Below are positions 33,188 to 44,064 of a stretch of 64,000 nucleotides of DNA, in pieces (position 1 is the first letter of the stretch; every line of letters starts with the position of its first letter). Where the stretch lies: NCBI GenBank assembly GCA_934047225.1, contig OW204004.1:9428401-9492400 (forward strand). Direction: 5' to 3'. The translations under genes and the position numbers were made by a program. The stretch comes from Ypsolopha sequella. Taxonomy: Eukaryota; Arthropoda; Insecta; Lepidoptera; Ypsolophidae. Under the pieces are notes generated by a model. That model did no database searches. It saw only the letters and a program-made list of their open reading frames with translations, and was not told the DNA's origin.

Positions 33188-33355
33188 CTGGTGCGACGAG
33201 AACTGGGGCCTGTTGTTGGGCGCACCGGGCGGGCCTGGCGGCGGATACCTCTGAGGGTAACCTCCTGGCGGACCGTACGTCCCCGGGGGCTGCTGCTGGC
33301 CAGGCGGCGCGCCGTACGGAGCCCCGCCGTAGCCTGGCACCCCACCGCGGGGTGG
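33188..33355 (-). CDS. Host gene exon, Gly/Pro/Tyr-rich, 56 codons, phase 0
   Basis: On the minus strand an acceptor-like TTGTGTTACAG ends at 33356 and a donor CACCAG|GTACGT follows 33188. The 56 codons between are open, in phase 0 at both ends, and GC-rich with strong codon bias unlike the surroundings. The peptide contains PPRGGVPGYGGAPYGAPPGQ, a GTYGPPGGYPQRYPPPGPPG core and ends APNNRPQFSSHQ. It is a disordered low-complexity segment. Repeated GYGG/YGPPGGYP units are seen in Osa/ARID1 and in other Pro/Tyr/Gly-rich nuclear proteins. As both this exon and 10652-10831 are phase 0-0, either could be skipped without changing frame. Confidence 0.65.
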
Positions 33356-33476
33356 CTGTAACACAATTCCTCACTAAGTCTCATTTTTCCGTAAACCCAC
33401 CAATTCTAGACAAGAGCTAGCCAAATGTAAGTCGCAATCACTCGTATGGCCACTTTTGACCGACGATTATTCCTTC

Positions 33477-33800
33477 TTAAGGTTAAACGTCAGTCGCTTA
33501 GGGCAAAGTAGCATAACTTAATTTTGTATTTCTTGTTTAGAAGTTAAAAATCGAAAAACATTTAGGTATGTGGCAGTTGACGCCAATAGTTCAGTATTAG
33601 TGAGGTTTATAAAGCATGAGTTTGAAATTTAATGCACAGTTAGTCATAATCTTGTTCAAACAATGTTAATACAGCATTTTAAGTTGATTTTGAAAAGACC
33701 ATGGCTAGTTGTGTACACAATTTCAAACCCTTGCTTTATAAACCTCACTAATACAGAACTATTCGCGTCAAGTGCCATAGACCAAAATATTTTCGTTAGT
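33477..33800. mobile_element. TTAA-class MITE, family P (copy 2, right end lost)
   Basis: Begins TTAAGGTTAAACGTCAGTCG, followed by the family blocks TTTAGAAGTTAAAAATCG, GTTGACGCCAATAGTTCAGT and CCATGGCTAGTTGTG, with an inverted partner AACTATTCGCGTCAAGTGCC near 33760. The closing TTAA arm seen in copy 3 is absent. Confidence 0.7.
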
Positions 33801-34184
33801 TTGGAAACACTAGCCACAGGCTGCAGGAATTGAACCTGGACCCCGTCTGATTGTCCCCTAGTTGCATGAAACCAAGATAAGTTAAGGTCAAGATTAAATT
33901 GATTGTCACTATTCTTTTGATAAGATATGTAAATGATGGCAAGAAGTTAAGGTCAACCTCATATTGGTGTCGTGCAATTGGGGTTGAATTTGAACAATAA
34001 TAGATTCTAGTACCCATGCAAAACCACACAAGCAAAGATGAAGCCAATGCACGTGGATGGAACACTAAGCAAAGTTACAGGCGAAAGATGACAAACGCAT
34101 ATTAGGAGTACGGGACCCACCATGTTTCTGTTCATATTTTCCTGAAAAAAAAAATGTAACACGGTGAGTCCCTTACGCCTAATA

Positions 34185-34310
34185 ACTAAGCAGATTCTGA
34201 AGGCTTTATTTTAGTTTAAGTGTTTCCAAAATAATTTAGCTTCTGTACCTAAAACTTAAAGACTTTTATGCAACGAAGGAAATTTTGTTTTGACAGCACT
34301 TAAAAAAAAC
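34185..34310. repeat. Dispersed repeat, family Q (copy 1)
   Basis: GCAGATTCTGAAGGCTTTAT, AATTTAGCTTCTGTACCTAA and TTTTGTTTTGACAGCA are shared with 36305-36427. The first block also forms both inverted ends of 46861-47434. Probably one end of a DNA transposon. Confidence 0.7.
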
Positions 34311-34682
34311 TAACTTCATTGACCGTGTAAACCTAAATCTTAGATCGCTATTATATGTATGTTCAAACTAGTTTAATGGTGTCTTAAGAGATTTAAGAGA
34401 TGTTAAATCTGCCAAGTACAATAATGGGTTCCAACGTAATTTATCTCGAATTATTTTCTTTACATACCAGAGTTTCTTAAAATGGGAAGTTCGTAAGAGG
34501 GCACAATCTTTTGAAATATCGTGCGTACGTTATCGACTCAAAGATGACATGTGTCTTACGTTATCAAACAAACCCCGAGTAATAACCCCAAAGAGGCGAA
34601 ATGACGTTTCTTTTAGAAAAAGAGAAACCCTTGTAAGAGGAAGTGAGATTCATAGTCAAGTCTACGCAAAAACACTGATTAG

Positions 34683-35711
34683 TTGGCAGAATCGGACGGA
34701 CCCACATTTCCTATCGCGGGGCTAGATGCTCGATGCAAACAAACAACTCAAATTGGCATTGTCAATGGAACACAGTCATCCCTTGAACTAAATGATATCG
34801 GGGTACCTCAAGGTTCTATTCTTGGTCCAATTTTGTTCCTTATTTATATGAACGATTTGCCCAACATTTTACCAAATTGGGCTTTCATAACCCTATTCGC
34901 AGATGATACTCATGTGGGAGTTAAGGATAAGAACCAATCATCATTAGAAAAAAAAGTTACTGAGGTTTTAAAATCATTGCAAAATTGGTTCGAGGTAAAC
35001 GGCATCGTCCTTAATGCAGACAAGAGTGTTGTTATGCAGTATTTTACCCGTAAAAATAAAACTGTGGCAGTTCAAACTAAAGAAACTAAATTTCTTGGGT
35101 ATACACTAGACTACACTCTGAGCCACTCATCTTACATAGACAAGCTATCAAAAAAACTGTCAAGTGCAAACTATGCTTTATTAAAGCTTAAACCTTTAGT
35201 TGACAAAGCGACCCTTACTAGTGTTTATTACGCATACGTCCAAGCGAATATAAACTATGCTATAACAGTTTGGGGTAATGCTGCAGACATCAAAAAAATC
35301 TTAGTTTGCCAAAAACGGGCAGTTAGAACATTATATGGACTTCATAGGCGCACATCAACACGAAAGTATTTCAAATCAAATAAGATAATGACCGTCTTAT
35401 CGCTTTATCTGTATAGCTCATTAATTGAAATTCATAACGAGAAAAATAATCTTCCGAAAAGAATGGATGTACATAATTTTAATACGCGGAATAAAGAAAA
35501 ATTATCTTTACCAAGGATACGACTCACAAAAACAGAAAAGCAAGGTATAAAAAATAAAATAAAAATGTATAACAAATTGCCTATAGAACTAACCAAATTA
35601 ACATTATTGGAATTTAAAACAAAGATTAAATATTTTTTCGAATGTAATCCATTTTATACTATAAAAGAATTTATGAATGAGAAACTTACAAAATGTTCAT
35701 TTTCAATATGA
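34683..35711 (+). pseudogene. LINE reverse transcriptase, 5'-truncated (C-terminal half)
   Basis: Open for 342 codons. From residue ~14 the protein matches the jockey/CR1-type reverse transcriptase: GVPQGSILGPILFLIYMNDL at residues 40-59, then the catalytic FADD motif at 72-75, followed by a thumb-like region (QNWFEVNGIVLNADKS) and the conserved VYYAYVQANINYAITVWGNA segment near 180-200. It ends naturally at 35711 after a basic tail. Fingers, endonuclease and ORF1 are absent, so the copy is 5'-truncated, which is usual when LINE reverse transcription stops early. The first residues (before ~34720) are likely unrelated flank. AT-rich 3' UTR runs to about 35942, ending in TGATTAC-like short repeats. 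The reading frame kept here has no stops, suggesting a fairly young copy. Confidence 0.85.
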
Positions 35712-35942
35712 TTTGACTTAATTATTTATATTCAATTTGACATTTATAAAAAATTTATATTTTATTTTATTGTACTTTATTTTAATTTAGATTAAGAATG
35801 TTATTTGTTAAGATATTAATATCAATGTGATATTATTGTTTTTAGATTAGTATTTGTAGAACATTATTATGATATTGTTGACCTGCCATGTAACAAAATC
35901 CGTTATAATTATGGTAAATAAATAATTACTGATTACTGATTA
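35712..35942 (+). other. 3' UTR and tail of the LINE
   Basis: AT-rich, ends with AATAAATAATTACTGATTAC repeated as ATTACTG units. Short tandem repeats at the 3' end instead of poly(A) are known in some LINE clades. Confidence 0.6.
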
Positions 35943-36016
35943 CATCCTCTTAAACAAACTAAAGTAGAGGGATCTACAGATTCTGAGCAGTGGAAGAATT
36001 TATTAAGTATCTAACT

Positions 36017-36080
36017 TTATCTCGTCTGTAGGAATCATGGTATCATATATGGTATGTCTTGATTTCTACAGACGAGATAA
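36017..36080. repeat. 64-nt hairpin with 21-nt arms
   Basis: TTATCTCGTCTGTAGGAATC at the left and GATTTCTACAGACGAGATAA at the right pair with one mismatch around a ~22-nt loop; weaker pairing extends a few bases outward. It is compact like a pre-miRNA but could equally be a tiny MITE. No expression evidence is available from sequence. Confidence 0.75.
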
Positions 36081-36304
36081 CGTCAGATATTATTTTATCG
36101 CATAGCAATTTGTTTTTGTGCTGCGAAGACTCCAAAGAGAGCTTTGCTTTTTAGGGTTCCGTACACAAAGGGTGCCAAACGGGACCCTATTAGTAAGCCT
36201 TCGCTGTTTACCACCACCTTGGGAACTGACTTTACAGGAACTTAAAGGTCTCTTGAACCCTTTCTTTTTTGTTTAACCATGTTTTAATATAGGTAGTATA
36301 TAGT

Positions 36305-36427
36305 AAAGCAGATTCAGAAGGTTTTTATTTTAGTTTTAGTGATGTCATTTTCCAAAGTAATTTAGCTTCTGTTTCTAAAACTTAAAGACTATTTTCCAAT
36401 GAAGAAAATTTAGTTTTGACAGCAAGC
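36305..36427. repeat. Dispersed repeat, family Q (copy 2)
   Basis: AGCAGATTCAGAAGGTTTTT, TTTAGCTTCTGTTTCTAAAA and TTTAGTTTTGACAGCA align with 34185-34310. Only one arm is present. Confidence 0.7.
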
Positions 36428-36631
36428 CTTTGGATTCGGATTTAGTAGCTGTATACGCGGATACGTCTGCTGCACCGCACATTTAATTTTTTATTGATAA
36501 GTTTTTGCAATCAAACTCTCAACCAAGCAATTTCCTTTATAACTCTAACGAGTAAATCCCGATCGTATCAATAGTCAATATCACATTATCAATAAGTATT
36601 GTTAATTTTGATAACCCCAACATTTTCTTGG

Positions 36632-36790
36632 TCCTTCGAGCCGGATCTGAACCAGCGACCATAGATCAACGGCTTAACGTGCTTTCTGGGGTACTCAGAC
36701 CTTACGAATTGTGTCCCTACAGGATTTGAACCCGGGACCTCCAGCTTAGTAAGCCGATACTCTACCACTAGGCCACAGGGGCGGTCAATA
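36632..36790 (-). mobile_element. tRNA-like SINE segment
   Basis: On the minus strand GCCCCTGTGGCCTAGTGGTA begins an A-box region and GGTCCCGGGTTCAAATCCTG gives a B-box and T-loop. An anticodon arm with loop TTACTAA can be drawn, but the T stem and acceptor stem are out of register by one base and contain mismatches. Further on, GGTCGCTGGTTCAGATCCGG is a second B-box-like motif. A real tRNA is unlikely; a tRNA-derived SINE or pseudogene is the better reading. Confidence 0.55.
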
Positions 36791-37329
36791 TGGTAGCTAG
36801 GAATTATTCTAAGGTAATGACGATAAGAGTAAAGCTACAACTATAGCCAATTATTATATATACAAATAATTGAACGCCAATAAACAACGCAACGGATAAA
36901 CTTCAATACCATCTAATTTATTTAAACTCATTAAACCATTATCCTAAATAAAATTTAAAACAGCTTAAACCTTCAATTTCTAATAAAGTTATTCAAATAG
37001 TACATTCTATTTCACAGGTTCGGTAACATAACATGCTGTCTAAATTAATAACGTCCCAAATAATTCGCTGTACCAACAAAGTCGCCCGCTTCAGTTTTCA
37101 GCTTTCATTTCGTTTCATGATGAAAATTCAATTATTCGTACGAAGCCCGGTGCGGAGGGAGCGAGCGCCGAGCTTCGCTTTGTTCGCGCTTCACCGCATC
37201 AAATATTTTACCGTCTTAACTCAAAACTACAGGTTCCGGGTACTGCGAGTCCCTCGCATCGTCAGAGAAGGGACGAGAATTGTGTCCGCAATTAGAGTTA
37301 CATTTTTACGAACATCGGGGTGTTTTATG

Positions 37330-37640
37330 GCAAATTCAATGATTTATGGGGGCGGTGTGGTGCGGGGTGCGTTGCGCGGGCGGGGGTGTGAGGCGAGGGT
37401 AGCGCCGGGCGAGGGGCAAGGGGCGCGGCGGCGCGCCATTGGCCGACACGGCATCGATCGTGCGACGAGCACGGAGCGGCCCGCCCGCGCTAGGCAGCCT
37501 CCACCTACGTTAATAAGTAATCATCCGGCCCCGTACGTTGCCTTTGCAAGTTTTCCGGATCTAGCTGGAGTCCCAGAGACAAGTCTCGGATCTCCAACCG
37601 GTCGGAACAAAGGGCCACCGCGCGGGCGACATCCGTATTG
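37330..37640. promoter_or_regulatory. CpG-rich island, possible promoter
   Basis: About 300 bp of very G/C/CpG-rich sequence (GGGCGGGGGTGTGAGGCGAG, GCGGCGCGCCATTGGCCG) in AT-rich surroundings. ATTGG at about 37438 is a CCAAT box on the minus strand. It lies ~4 kb upstream (minus-strand sense) of the exon at 33188-33355, a plausible place for an alternative promoter of that gene, but nothing proves direction. A 202-codon plus-strand frame crosses it; its arginine-rich product is what random GC-rich DNA gives. Confidence 0.35.
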
Positions 37641-39280
37641 ATTTATGCAGTATTTGACCCGCGGGTAGATGCGCGGCCCACCCGCTTCCTACCGCGAACC
37701 TCCACGCACCTATGTAGGTGCCCCCGCACGCACGTAACACCTAACCATGTTACTGGAGCCATTTTAGCTTCACTAATGCGAGCAAAACAATAAAGTTGCT
37801 TTATAAAGCGTATATTTTATTTATTACCTGCCTATAAACTAAAAAGCAAAACTCCCCAATGATGTCCCCGTTGTCGTAGTGACCCAATGCCTCACAACGT
37901 CGAGGGCTCTTGAGGAGACTCATAAAAGCTCATTTAAAGATATGAAAGGGAGAGTTTTCTTGTTGGGTCTCGGCGCGTTCGGGCTCACTACAGTTCCCTA
38001 CCCTAGTCTGTGATGCAAACCGGGCGAAACCGCGGAGAGATCGTTAAAGCTACGGCTGAATAACGGGAAAGAGCCAATGTAAACCACAACTCTAGCTCGA
38101 GGAACTTTAGTAACTCGTGTTTTATACTCACTGCGGATTTGAACCGACGGAAACTGTTGAGGAAATGTTACGTTTGCGATTCGATGGAGATAGAAAAATA
38201 TATAAGTTTTCTTCCAGGAACATCCAAGAAATCAAACATAATAATGATCGTTAGGTACTTTCTTTATGCCAAACTCATTTCTAATTTGCACATAAAAATG
38301 TAGGCACGGAAACCAAAGTGTATAAATATACATTTTCTTACCGTTATTTTTAATAGAACCGAAACCAGTTTTTGTATAAATTATTTACTTATACAACCGG
38401 TTTTTGTCTCCGCTATTGTCACGGGAAAATATGAGGAATAAATTGTCACGTTTAATTAGTACTCCACAAGCTTATTAAGAAAAATGGCGTTTCGAATCCC
38501 TTTTGACATAAAATGTGCACTCATTAGTATTTTCTTTTTCTGCTTATCGCACGTTTTATCGAATAGCGTAACTCATTTCTCAATATCCTTGAAGCTTTTA
38601 AAAACGGTTAGTCGTTTCAGTGTCTTTCCATCATACTTGCTCTCTCGCACATTGACAAACGCGGTATGCGTAAGAGCGCAAGTAGGATAGATAGAAGCTG
38701 TATCTCTGGCACGTGCTAGCCACACTGATCGGTGACACCAAGATTAACATAAAAAAGCGTTCTATTTGCAACTAGCGCCACACGTACTAAGCGGTCTAAC
38801 CCACAACAAAAGAATGACACCGTTCTCTTCTCGAACTGCAAATCTTAAACTCAGGGTTGTCAAAACCGTGAGATGATTTAGCTTTTATTACTTAGCGAAG
38901 TATGTTTCATAATTAACTTATTTTCGGTAATAAGTTTCAAAACTCAATATTTGCAGCACAAGATTAAGAGTAAAGATACTTATAAAACGAAAATAGTACG
39001 TAGTTTGCAGTGTCTATTAGCCAGTCGCGGTCGCCGTTACAAATTGTGATTTATCGGAAAGTGATACGAAGAAAGCTGTCCAACTAAATGTGCGGCTGAG
39101 GTCTGTCGCAGGTATATCATGTTTTAGTATTTTGGCCCCAATAATAAAGCCGTATGACCCTCGTACGATGGCTATAATCAAATATTTACAGTTTTTTGTA
39201 GTACGCACCTTAATCAGTAACAGTAGGTCTTCGTATAATTATATGTTTATGAATATGTGTCATTTGTGCAGGTTAAATTG
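37641..39280. other. No gene seen
   Basis: Short frames without motifs. I see no repeat shared with other parts of the window. Confidence 0.4.
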
Positions 39281-39414
39281 TTAAGGGCCAAGGGGGTTTG
39301 TGCACTCACTCGTGTTCGATTCGTATTCGTGTTTATTTCTAGATGAATTTCGGATCCGTTTTTAAGTAATTTGTAACAAATCACGTAAACGAGTGAGTGT
39401 ATAAACGCCGTTAA
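39281..39414. mobile_element. TTAA-bounded MITE T, 134 bp
   Basis: TTAAGGGCCAAGGGGGTTTG and TGCACTCACTCGTG at the left are mirrored, with small gaps, by ACGAGTGAGTGTATAAACG and CCGTTAA at the right. The shortest TTAA-ended inverted-repeat element in the window. Confidence 0.65.
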
Positions 39415-39763
39415 GATTGTTTTAAGCAGACTGTGTCACGGTCTGTCTGATATGGTGTCAAACACTGATGATGGACTAGGTACGATAAGACTTAGTAATT
39501 GGTTAATTAACAGAAATCACTGGTAATGCACAGGTTAAGCCTGTATGACATTTTCAAAGGTTTTAATTTAAAGATATTAAAATCTTTGGTACAGGTGGGT
39601 AATCATTACATTAATTCAGTTCTATTATTATTGGACTTTTTACGTTTGTAGGAAATCTTAGATTAGTGTAGGTAGCACCAACTTTTTTTTTAATCGTGCC
39701 CATTTATTAATATTTTTTTGCGAAACATAATCATCACTATTGAGCTCATATTTAGTACTAGTA

Positions 39764-39800
39764 CTAGCCTTAGCACACGACTTCGCCTGCGCTGAAGGAG
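39764..39800 (-). mobile_element. Helitron-like 3' terminus (fragment)
   Basis: On the minus strand, GCGCAGGCGAAGTCGTGTGC is followed by TAAGG and CTAG, then T. It resembles the end of the Helitron at 21889-23601. The remainder of the element was not delimited. Confidence 0.4.
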
Positions 39801-41057
39801 TAACAAACATCTATACCCTGTATCACAAAATCTTTTTACTACAACTTTTGTTAAGAATCGAAGGCTGTCCAGTCCATCATTAGTTTTTAAACCATTTTTG
39901 TGGAACCATGTGGGTATGAATTTTCGCTTCCCTTCCTAAAACAATCCAAGGACCCACCACTTAAAATCTACATTGCCAAAGAACAATCCTTATTCATCAA
40001 CAGCCTTAACCTTTATTGTATTTTCATGTCGTGTGGACCATCACGTGGACTACAAAGGAATAAAAACAACAAAAATCAAGTCGTAAAGTCAGATTATAAA
40101 GAACTAAATCTTAATTATTATCAGTAGGACTATCAATTTGTGGAATTATAAAGAGGATGTTTTTATTAAACGCTATTTATTGGCTCATGGTATGTTGTAA
40201 AAGAAAAAAAATTGAAAAATTCCCAAGTGAATACTTCATAAGCCTCAAAGATTTCAAAAGTAAAAGATAAGCCCTTACCGTAGTATGACAGCACCAAAAT
40301 GTTTTCACCTTTAAATGGGTGACGCTCACACGTTTGGAATCAGTGCTCATCGGAACACAGTGATAGTTGGACGCCTTAATGAATTTTTACGAAAAAATGG
40401 TCTCAATATGCCGTCGTGTGCATTTTTTAAGTGCACTAACATTTCAAGAAATACGAATAAAGCCAAAAGTGTGACATTTCACATTCAAAAAAATGCAATA
40501 GATTTTAGGTGCCAGGGCTCATCTAAACTTTTTAAAATAAGCCTATCAATATTTTTCATCATGAATTTTTCCAGAATTAGGGTGCAGTTTTCGTCTATTA
40601 GCTGCACAACACAGAGCTCGTACTGTGCGGTCAAAAAAATCAGAACGCGCGTTCTCCTTGACCGCTGCGGTCTATGTGAGTGTGTGTATGTATAAAGATC
40701 TAAGCCACATCGCATAGATTGCAGTGATCGCAGAACGCGACTCTGTGTGGTCGTCCCCAGCAAATAAAGATTTTCTTTTGCTCGTCTGGGTAAAGTTTTT
40801 GTCGTTCCTGAGGAACTCTGTCCGCTATCTCAGATACGGATAAGCCTACGTCAAGCTCGGGTCAAGTATTCTTGTTTGAACCTTTATGAAACCAAACCTT
40901 AGTTTCTGTTTAATCACGACTTGGTTGATCTTCATCATTACGATATATAATATTGTCCCGAAATACAATAATATCAAATACAGGTTAGAAAGTTTAGATG
41001 GGGCACAAAATAAATAGATGCTGCAGAGCATAATACGTATACATGAATCATTTATTG
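39801..41057. other. No gene recognised
   Basis: The longest frame (40315-40695, 126 codons, plus) contains MGDAHTFGISAHRN and GLNMPSCAFFKCTN segments. The latter could hint at a decayed THAP- or zinc-finger-like start (C and H residues), but there is no clear domain. I leave it uncalled. Confidence 0.3.
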
Positions 41058-41482
41058 TTAAGGTGATATATCGTCCATGCAAAGGTCCCCGTTACTCCAG
41101 GCGGAAAAACCCGCAGTGCGAGAGGGACGGAATCGGCGAAAATTGTCAAAAAGTCGGTTTTAAATTAATATAAAATTAACTAAAATAGCTATGAAAATTT
41201 CCATAACCAGTGATTTAGGTATAGTTAAAACCCATCTAAATAAATATTTTTGAAGTCTGTATGGTATCCCAATTTGTCAGCATATAAAAAAAAAGTGTAA
41301 ATTTAGACCTCTTTTCAATAATTATTTCAATCGAGTGAAATTCCTCCAATCGCGTTTTTGATAGCCCAAAATCTAGAGAAAGGTCTCAAAATTTTTGTAT
41401 TTTTTTATTTTACTTGGAACTTGTTTAAAAGAACAGATAAATAACTTCGAAAAGTGTAAATTTTCACGATATACCCCCTTAA
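41058..41482 (+). mobile_element. TTAA-bounded MITE, family C (copy 2)
   Basis: TTAAGGTGATATATCGTCC at the left and ACGATATACCCCCTTAA at the right; box CGCAGTGCGAGAGGGACGG; core TTTCAATAATTATTTCAATC. Matches 11075-11501 in inverse orientation. Its right TTAA is also the left TTAA of the family P element that follows. Confidence 0.85.
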
Positions 41483-41867
41483 GGTTAAACGTCAGTTGTT
41501 CGGCACAAAGTGCACAACTTTGTTTTTTTTGTTAAGAAGTTAAAAGTAAAAAAGATATTGGTCTGTGGTAATTCACGTCAAAAGTTCAGTATAAGTTTGG
41601 TTTATAAATCAACAGTTTGAAATAAAATACACAATTCGTCTCGATTTTGTCCAAACAAGCTTAAAATGCTGTTTTAAGTTTGTTTCGACAAAACCATGGC
41701 TAATTGTGCATTAAATTTTAAGCTGCTCATCCATCAAGCTTACTTATACTGTACTATTGGCGTGAATTGCCAATATTATTTTCACTTTTAACTTCTTAAC
41801 AATAAAAACAAAGTTAAGTTGTGCACTTTGTATCGAGCGACTGTTGTTTAATCTTAAGTATTAAGCT
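41479..41867. mobile_element. TTAA-bounded MITE, family P (copy 3, complete)
   Basis: TTAAGGTTAAACGTCAGTTG at the left; ACTGTTGTTTAATCTTAA at the right. Long mirrored arms include GCACAAAGTGCACAACTTTG, AGAAGTTAAAAGT, GGTAATTCACGTCAA and their partners. The whole 389 bp can fold back on itself. The reference copy for P1 and P2. Confidence 0.85.
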
Positions 41868-42189
41868 TAAAGGATTATAAAAACGTTATTAATTAATCAG
41901 TGAAGCCAAAATTAGTGAACTACATTAAAAAGTACCCACCGCCAAACCGAAATAATGTTAAGAGGGACGAAATGGCAGCTACCAGAATCGTTGCTACAAG
42001 AAAACCTACGTATAGACTAACCCTAACTTTTGGAGTATTTTATATTTGTATTCACACAACACAGATTGCGAAAAAAAATTCATTAACCAAGAAAAGGGCC
42101 ATTTACACAAAAAATCTTTCATTCTATTCGCTCCTCTAACTGATAAAGACAAATTCTCTATGGCGTCAACTGAGAGCAAGGTATATTAG
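41868..42189. other. No gene seen
   Basis: One 79-codon frame without motifs; nothing else noticed. Confidence 0.4.
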
Positions 42190-42348
42190 TACAGTACTCC
42201 CAAAGTAATAAAGCGCATACAAATCTATAGCCGAGCGACCGGACGTACCACGTGACCTTATCGATTGTATAGAAAGTGTAAGGAAATACGAACTTTGCCG
42301 AACAGTGGCGAAGATTTGTATGCGCATTATTACGTTGGGAGTACTGTA
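42190..42348. mobile_element. MITE, family K (copy 1, 159 bp)
   Basis: TACAGTACTCCCAAAGTAAT at the left; ATTACGTTGGGAGTACTGTA at the right; GCGCATACAAATCT and its mirror just inside. The centre (GAGCGACCGGACGTACCACG) is shared with copy 2. Same length and orientation as the copy 537 bp downstream. Confidence 0.9.
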
Positions 42349-42884
42349 GTTGTGTGCTGCTATGGGATTAGGACGCGCGACCTCGGTTTGGTGGTCAAAG
42401 TATTATATCGACGATGAAGTGACAAGAACTCCTAACTTACATTTTGGCCAAATTGAGTTTTCTTATGTAGATGAACTGAAAATGCAATTTTACATGCACT
42501 AGCAATCACAGCTAAGTTGATTCCCTACATTCATGTTGTAATCATTATAAATCCAAGTGAGAGATTTTTTTTCATAAGTAATACATAAGAAAATGAAAGG
42601 TCTTTTTCGTTTCCTGTAAAATCATGTATTTGGAGATAGGAGTTCTTGTCGTCTTCATCGTCGATATCGAACAGTAAAGTGAGACATAAATACGAGTGCG
42701 CGTGTGAACAGAAGCGAAACACTGTTTTCTTTTACCTTCTGTAGGGTGACCTGGGAAGCAGTGATCTAAGCAATACGTCCAAAAGCTATACACAACACAA
42801 CACATTGGACTTTGTATCTATCCCTCACTATAGGGGCTAATGTAGTACTGCAAGTGTATAGTTTGATGTGATCCCGACTGTACA
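42349..42884. other. No gene seen; half of an inverted repeat at its right edge
   Basis: GTATAGTTTGATGTGATCCC at about 42857 matches one arm of the small palindrome at 51422-51529. Other frames (77-102 codons) read across MITE K and are not genes. Confidence 0.45.
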
Positions 42885-43043
42885 TACAGTGCTCCCAAAG
42901 TAATAATACGCATTCAAATCTATAGCCGAGCGAAAGGACGTACCAGGTGACCTTATTGATTGTATAGAAAGTGTAAGGAAATACGAACTTTGCCGAACAG
43001 TGGCGAAGATTTGTATGCGCATTATTACTTTGGGAGCACTGTA
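42885..43043. mobile_element. MITE, family K (copy 2, 159 bp)
   Basis: TACAGTGCTCCCAAAGTAAT at the left; ATTACTTTGGGAGCACTGTA at the right. Internal sequence from GAACTTTGCCGAACAGTGGC to TTTGTATGCGCATTATTAC is identical to copy 1, while the left half differs by a few bases. Confidence 0.9.
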
Positions 43044-43795
43044 CATTAAAGTGTTGTGCGTAGAGAAATAACACGTATCTTAATGTCCAGCCCGTGCAAC
43101 AAATACTTTGCTATGTCGAACTATGATAGTTTTTTTATTAGAGATTATTAATTACTAATGAGTGTAAAAGATACGTAACGGACTTTTGCTTTTATTCCCA
43201 GCTTTTTATGTACAGAGATAGTATTCAAGTAGGTACCTACGTATTCAGTACAATATGAGGAATTCTTTACCCATCTAACAATAGTCGAAGAATTCCAGCA
43301 GAGGGTCCACGAACAATCAACGTTTGTTGTATAACAAACGCGTCTATAGTTTATTCAATTAATCACAGCAATGCCGCTACGTGTGAAATGCAATAGCAAG
43401 TGCGACAGTGCAAGTGAGGGCCTTTAGGAATGCGGCCGGATTCCATGCCGAATGTCGTAGCAGGGCGGCATACGGCCCACTTGCACGGTTATTATGTCAT
43501 TATCATTACCAACAAGCAAAGCATGTTGCATTTATATTTAATGCAGGCTGGCTGTTGCTACTTGTTTGTGCCGATGACGTATGCAGTCATAGTGGGTTTT
43601 GATGTGAACCTTGCAAGAAAATGAATCAGCATCGAGTCTTCCGTAAACCAGACAATTGATTTGTTATGGTGTTCAGTATCGACGAAAAATGTATGCTCAC
43701 CCTACTGATATTACAATTCCCATAGCTTAATTTCTAAAAGATTTTTTCAATTGTTTTTAGAAAATATACGCCATTTTAGGACAGTTTTCATTATT
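43044..43795. other. No gene seen
   Basis: Two overlapping 64-codon frames at 43408-43624 have no motif. Nothing else is assignable. Confidence 0.4.
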
Positions 43796-44064
43796 TTGGT
43801 ATATAAATTAACCATTTATATTTTCATGATTTTTTAATGAATTGTCGCTTATGACGTCACTTGAGAATTTTAGACAGTGTACTGATCGTGATGTGTGATT
43901 GCTTATAAAAGAAGTCTGTCTCTGTCAGTCTACTCATCTGTCAAATCAGTCGGAAGCAAATTAATATAAATTTATCTTGATAGCGAAGGACACATTTCAA
44001 AACAGCCATTTCTCAAGTGACGTCACACGAAGGCAAATGGAAGTAATAATTTAATCTATACCAA
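43796..44064. mobile_element. Inverted-repeat element U, 269 bp
   Basis: TTGGTATATAAATTA at the left and TAATTTAATCTATACCAA at the right, with a better-conserved inner pair GACGTCACTTGAGAATTT / ATTTCTCAAGTGACGTC. Each inner arm carries a TGACGTCA palindrome, which is a CRE/ATF-type binding consensus, so the element might bind such factors. Confidence 0.65.

Noticed and set aside
33812..33870. tRNA-like sequence with a GGTTCAATTCC B-box
   Set aside because: Only the B-box side is present; no A-box or acceptor stem could be placed.
36712..36782. Functional tRNA on the minus strand
   Set aside because: A cloverleaf can be partly drawn (anticodon ACT), but the T stem and acceptor stem do not close in register; a SINE or tRNA pseudogene is more likely.
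37033..37641. 202-codon open reading frame
   Set aside because: Arginine-rich translation of a CpG-rich island; no motif, no splice or start support.
40315..40695. Possible THAP or zinc-finger gene start
   Set aside because: A few C and H residues only; no complete domain signature.
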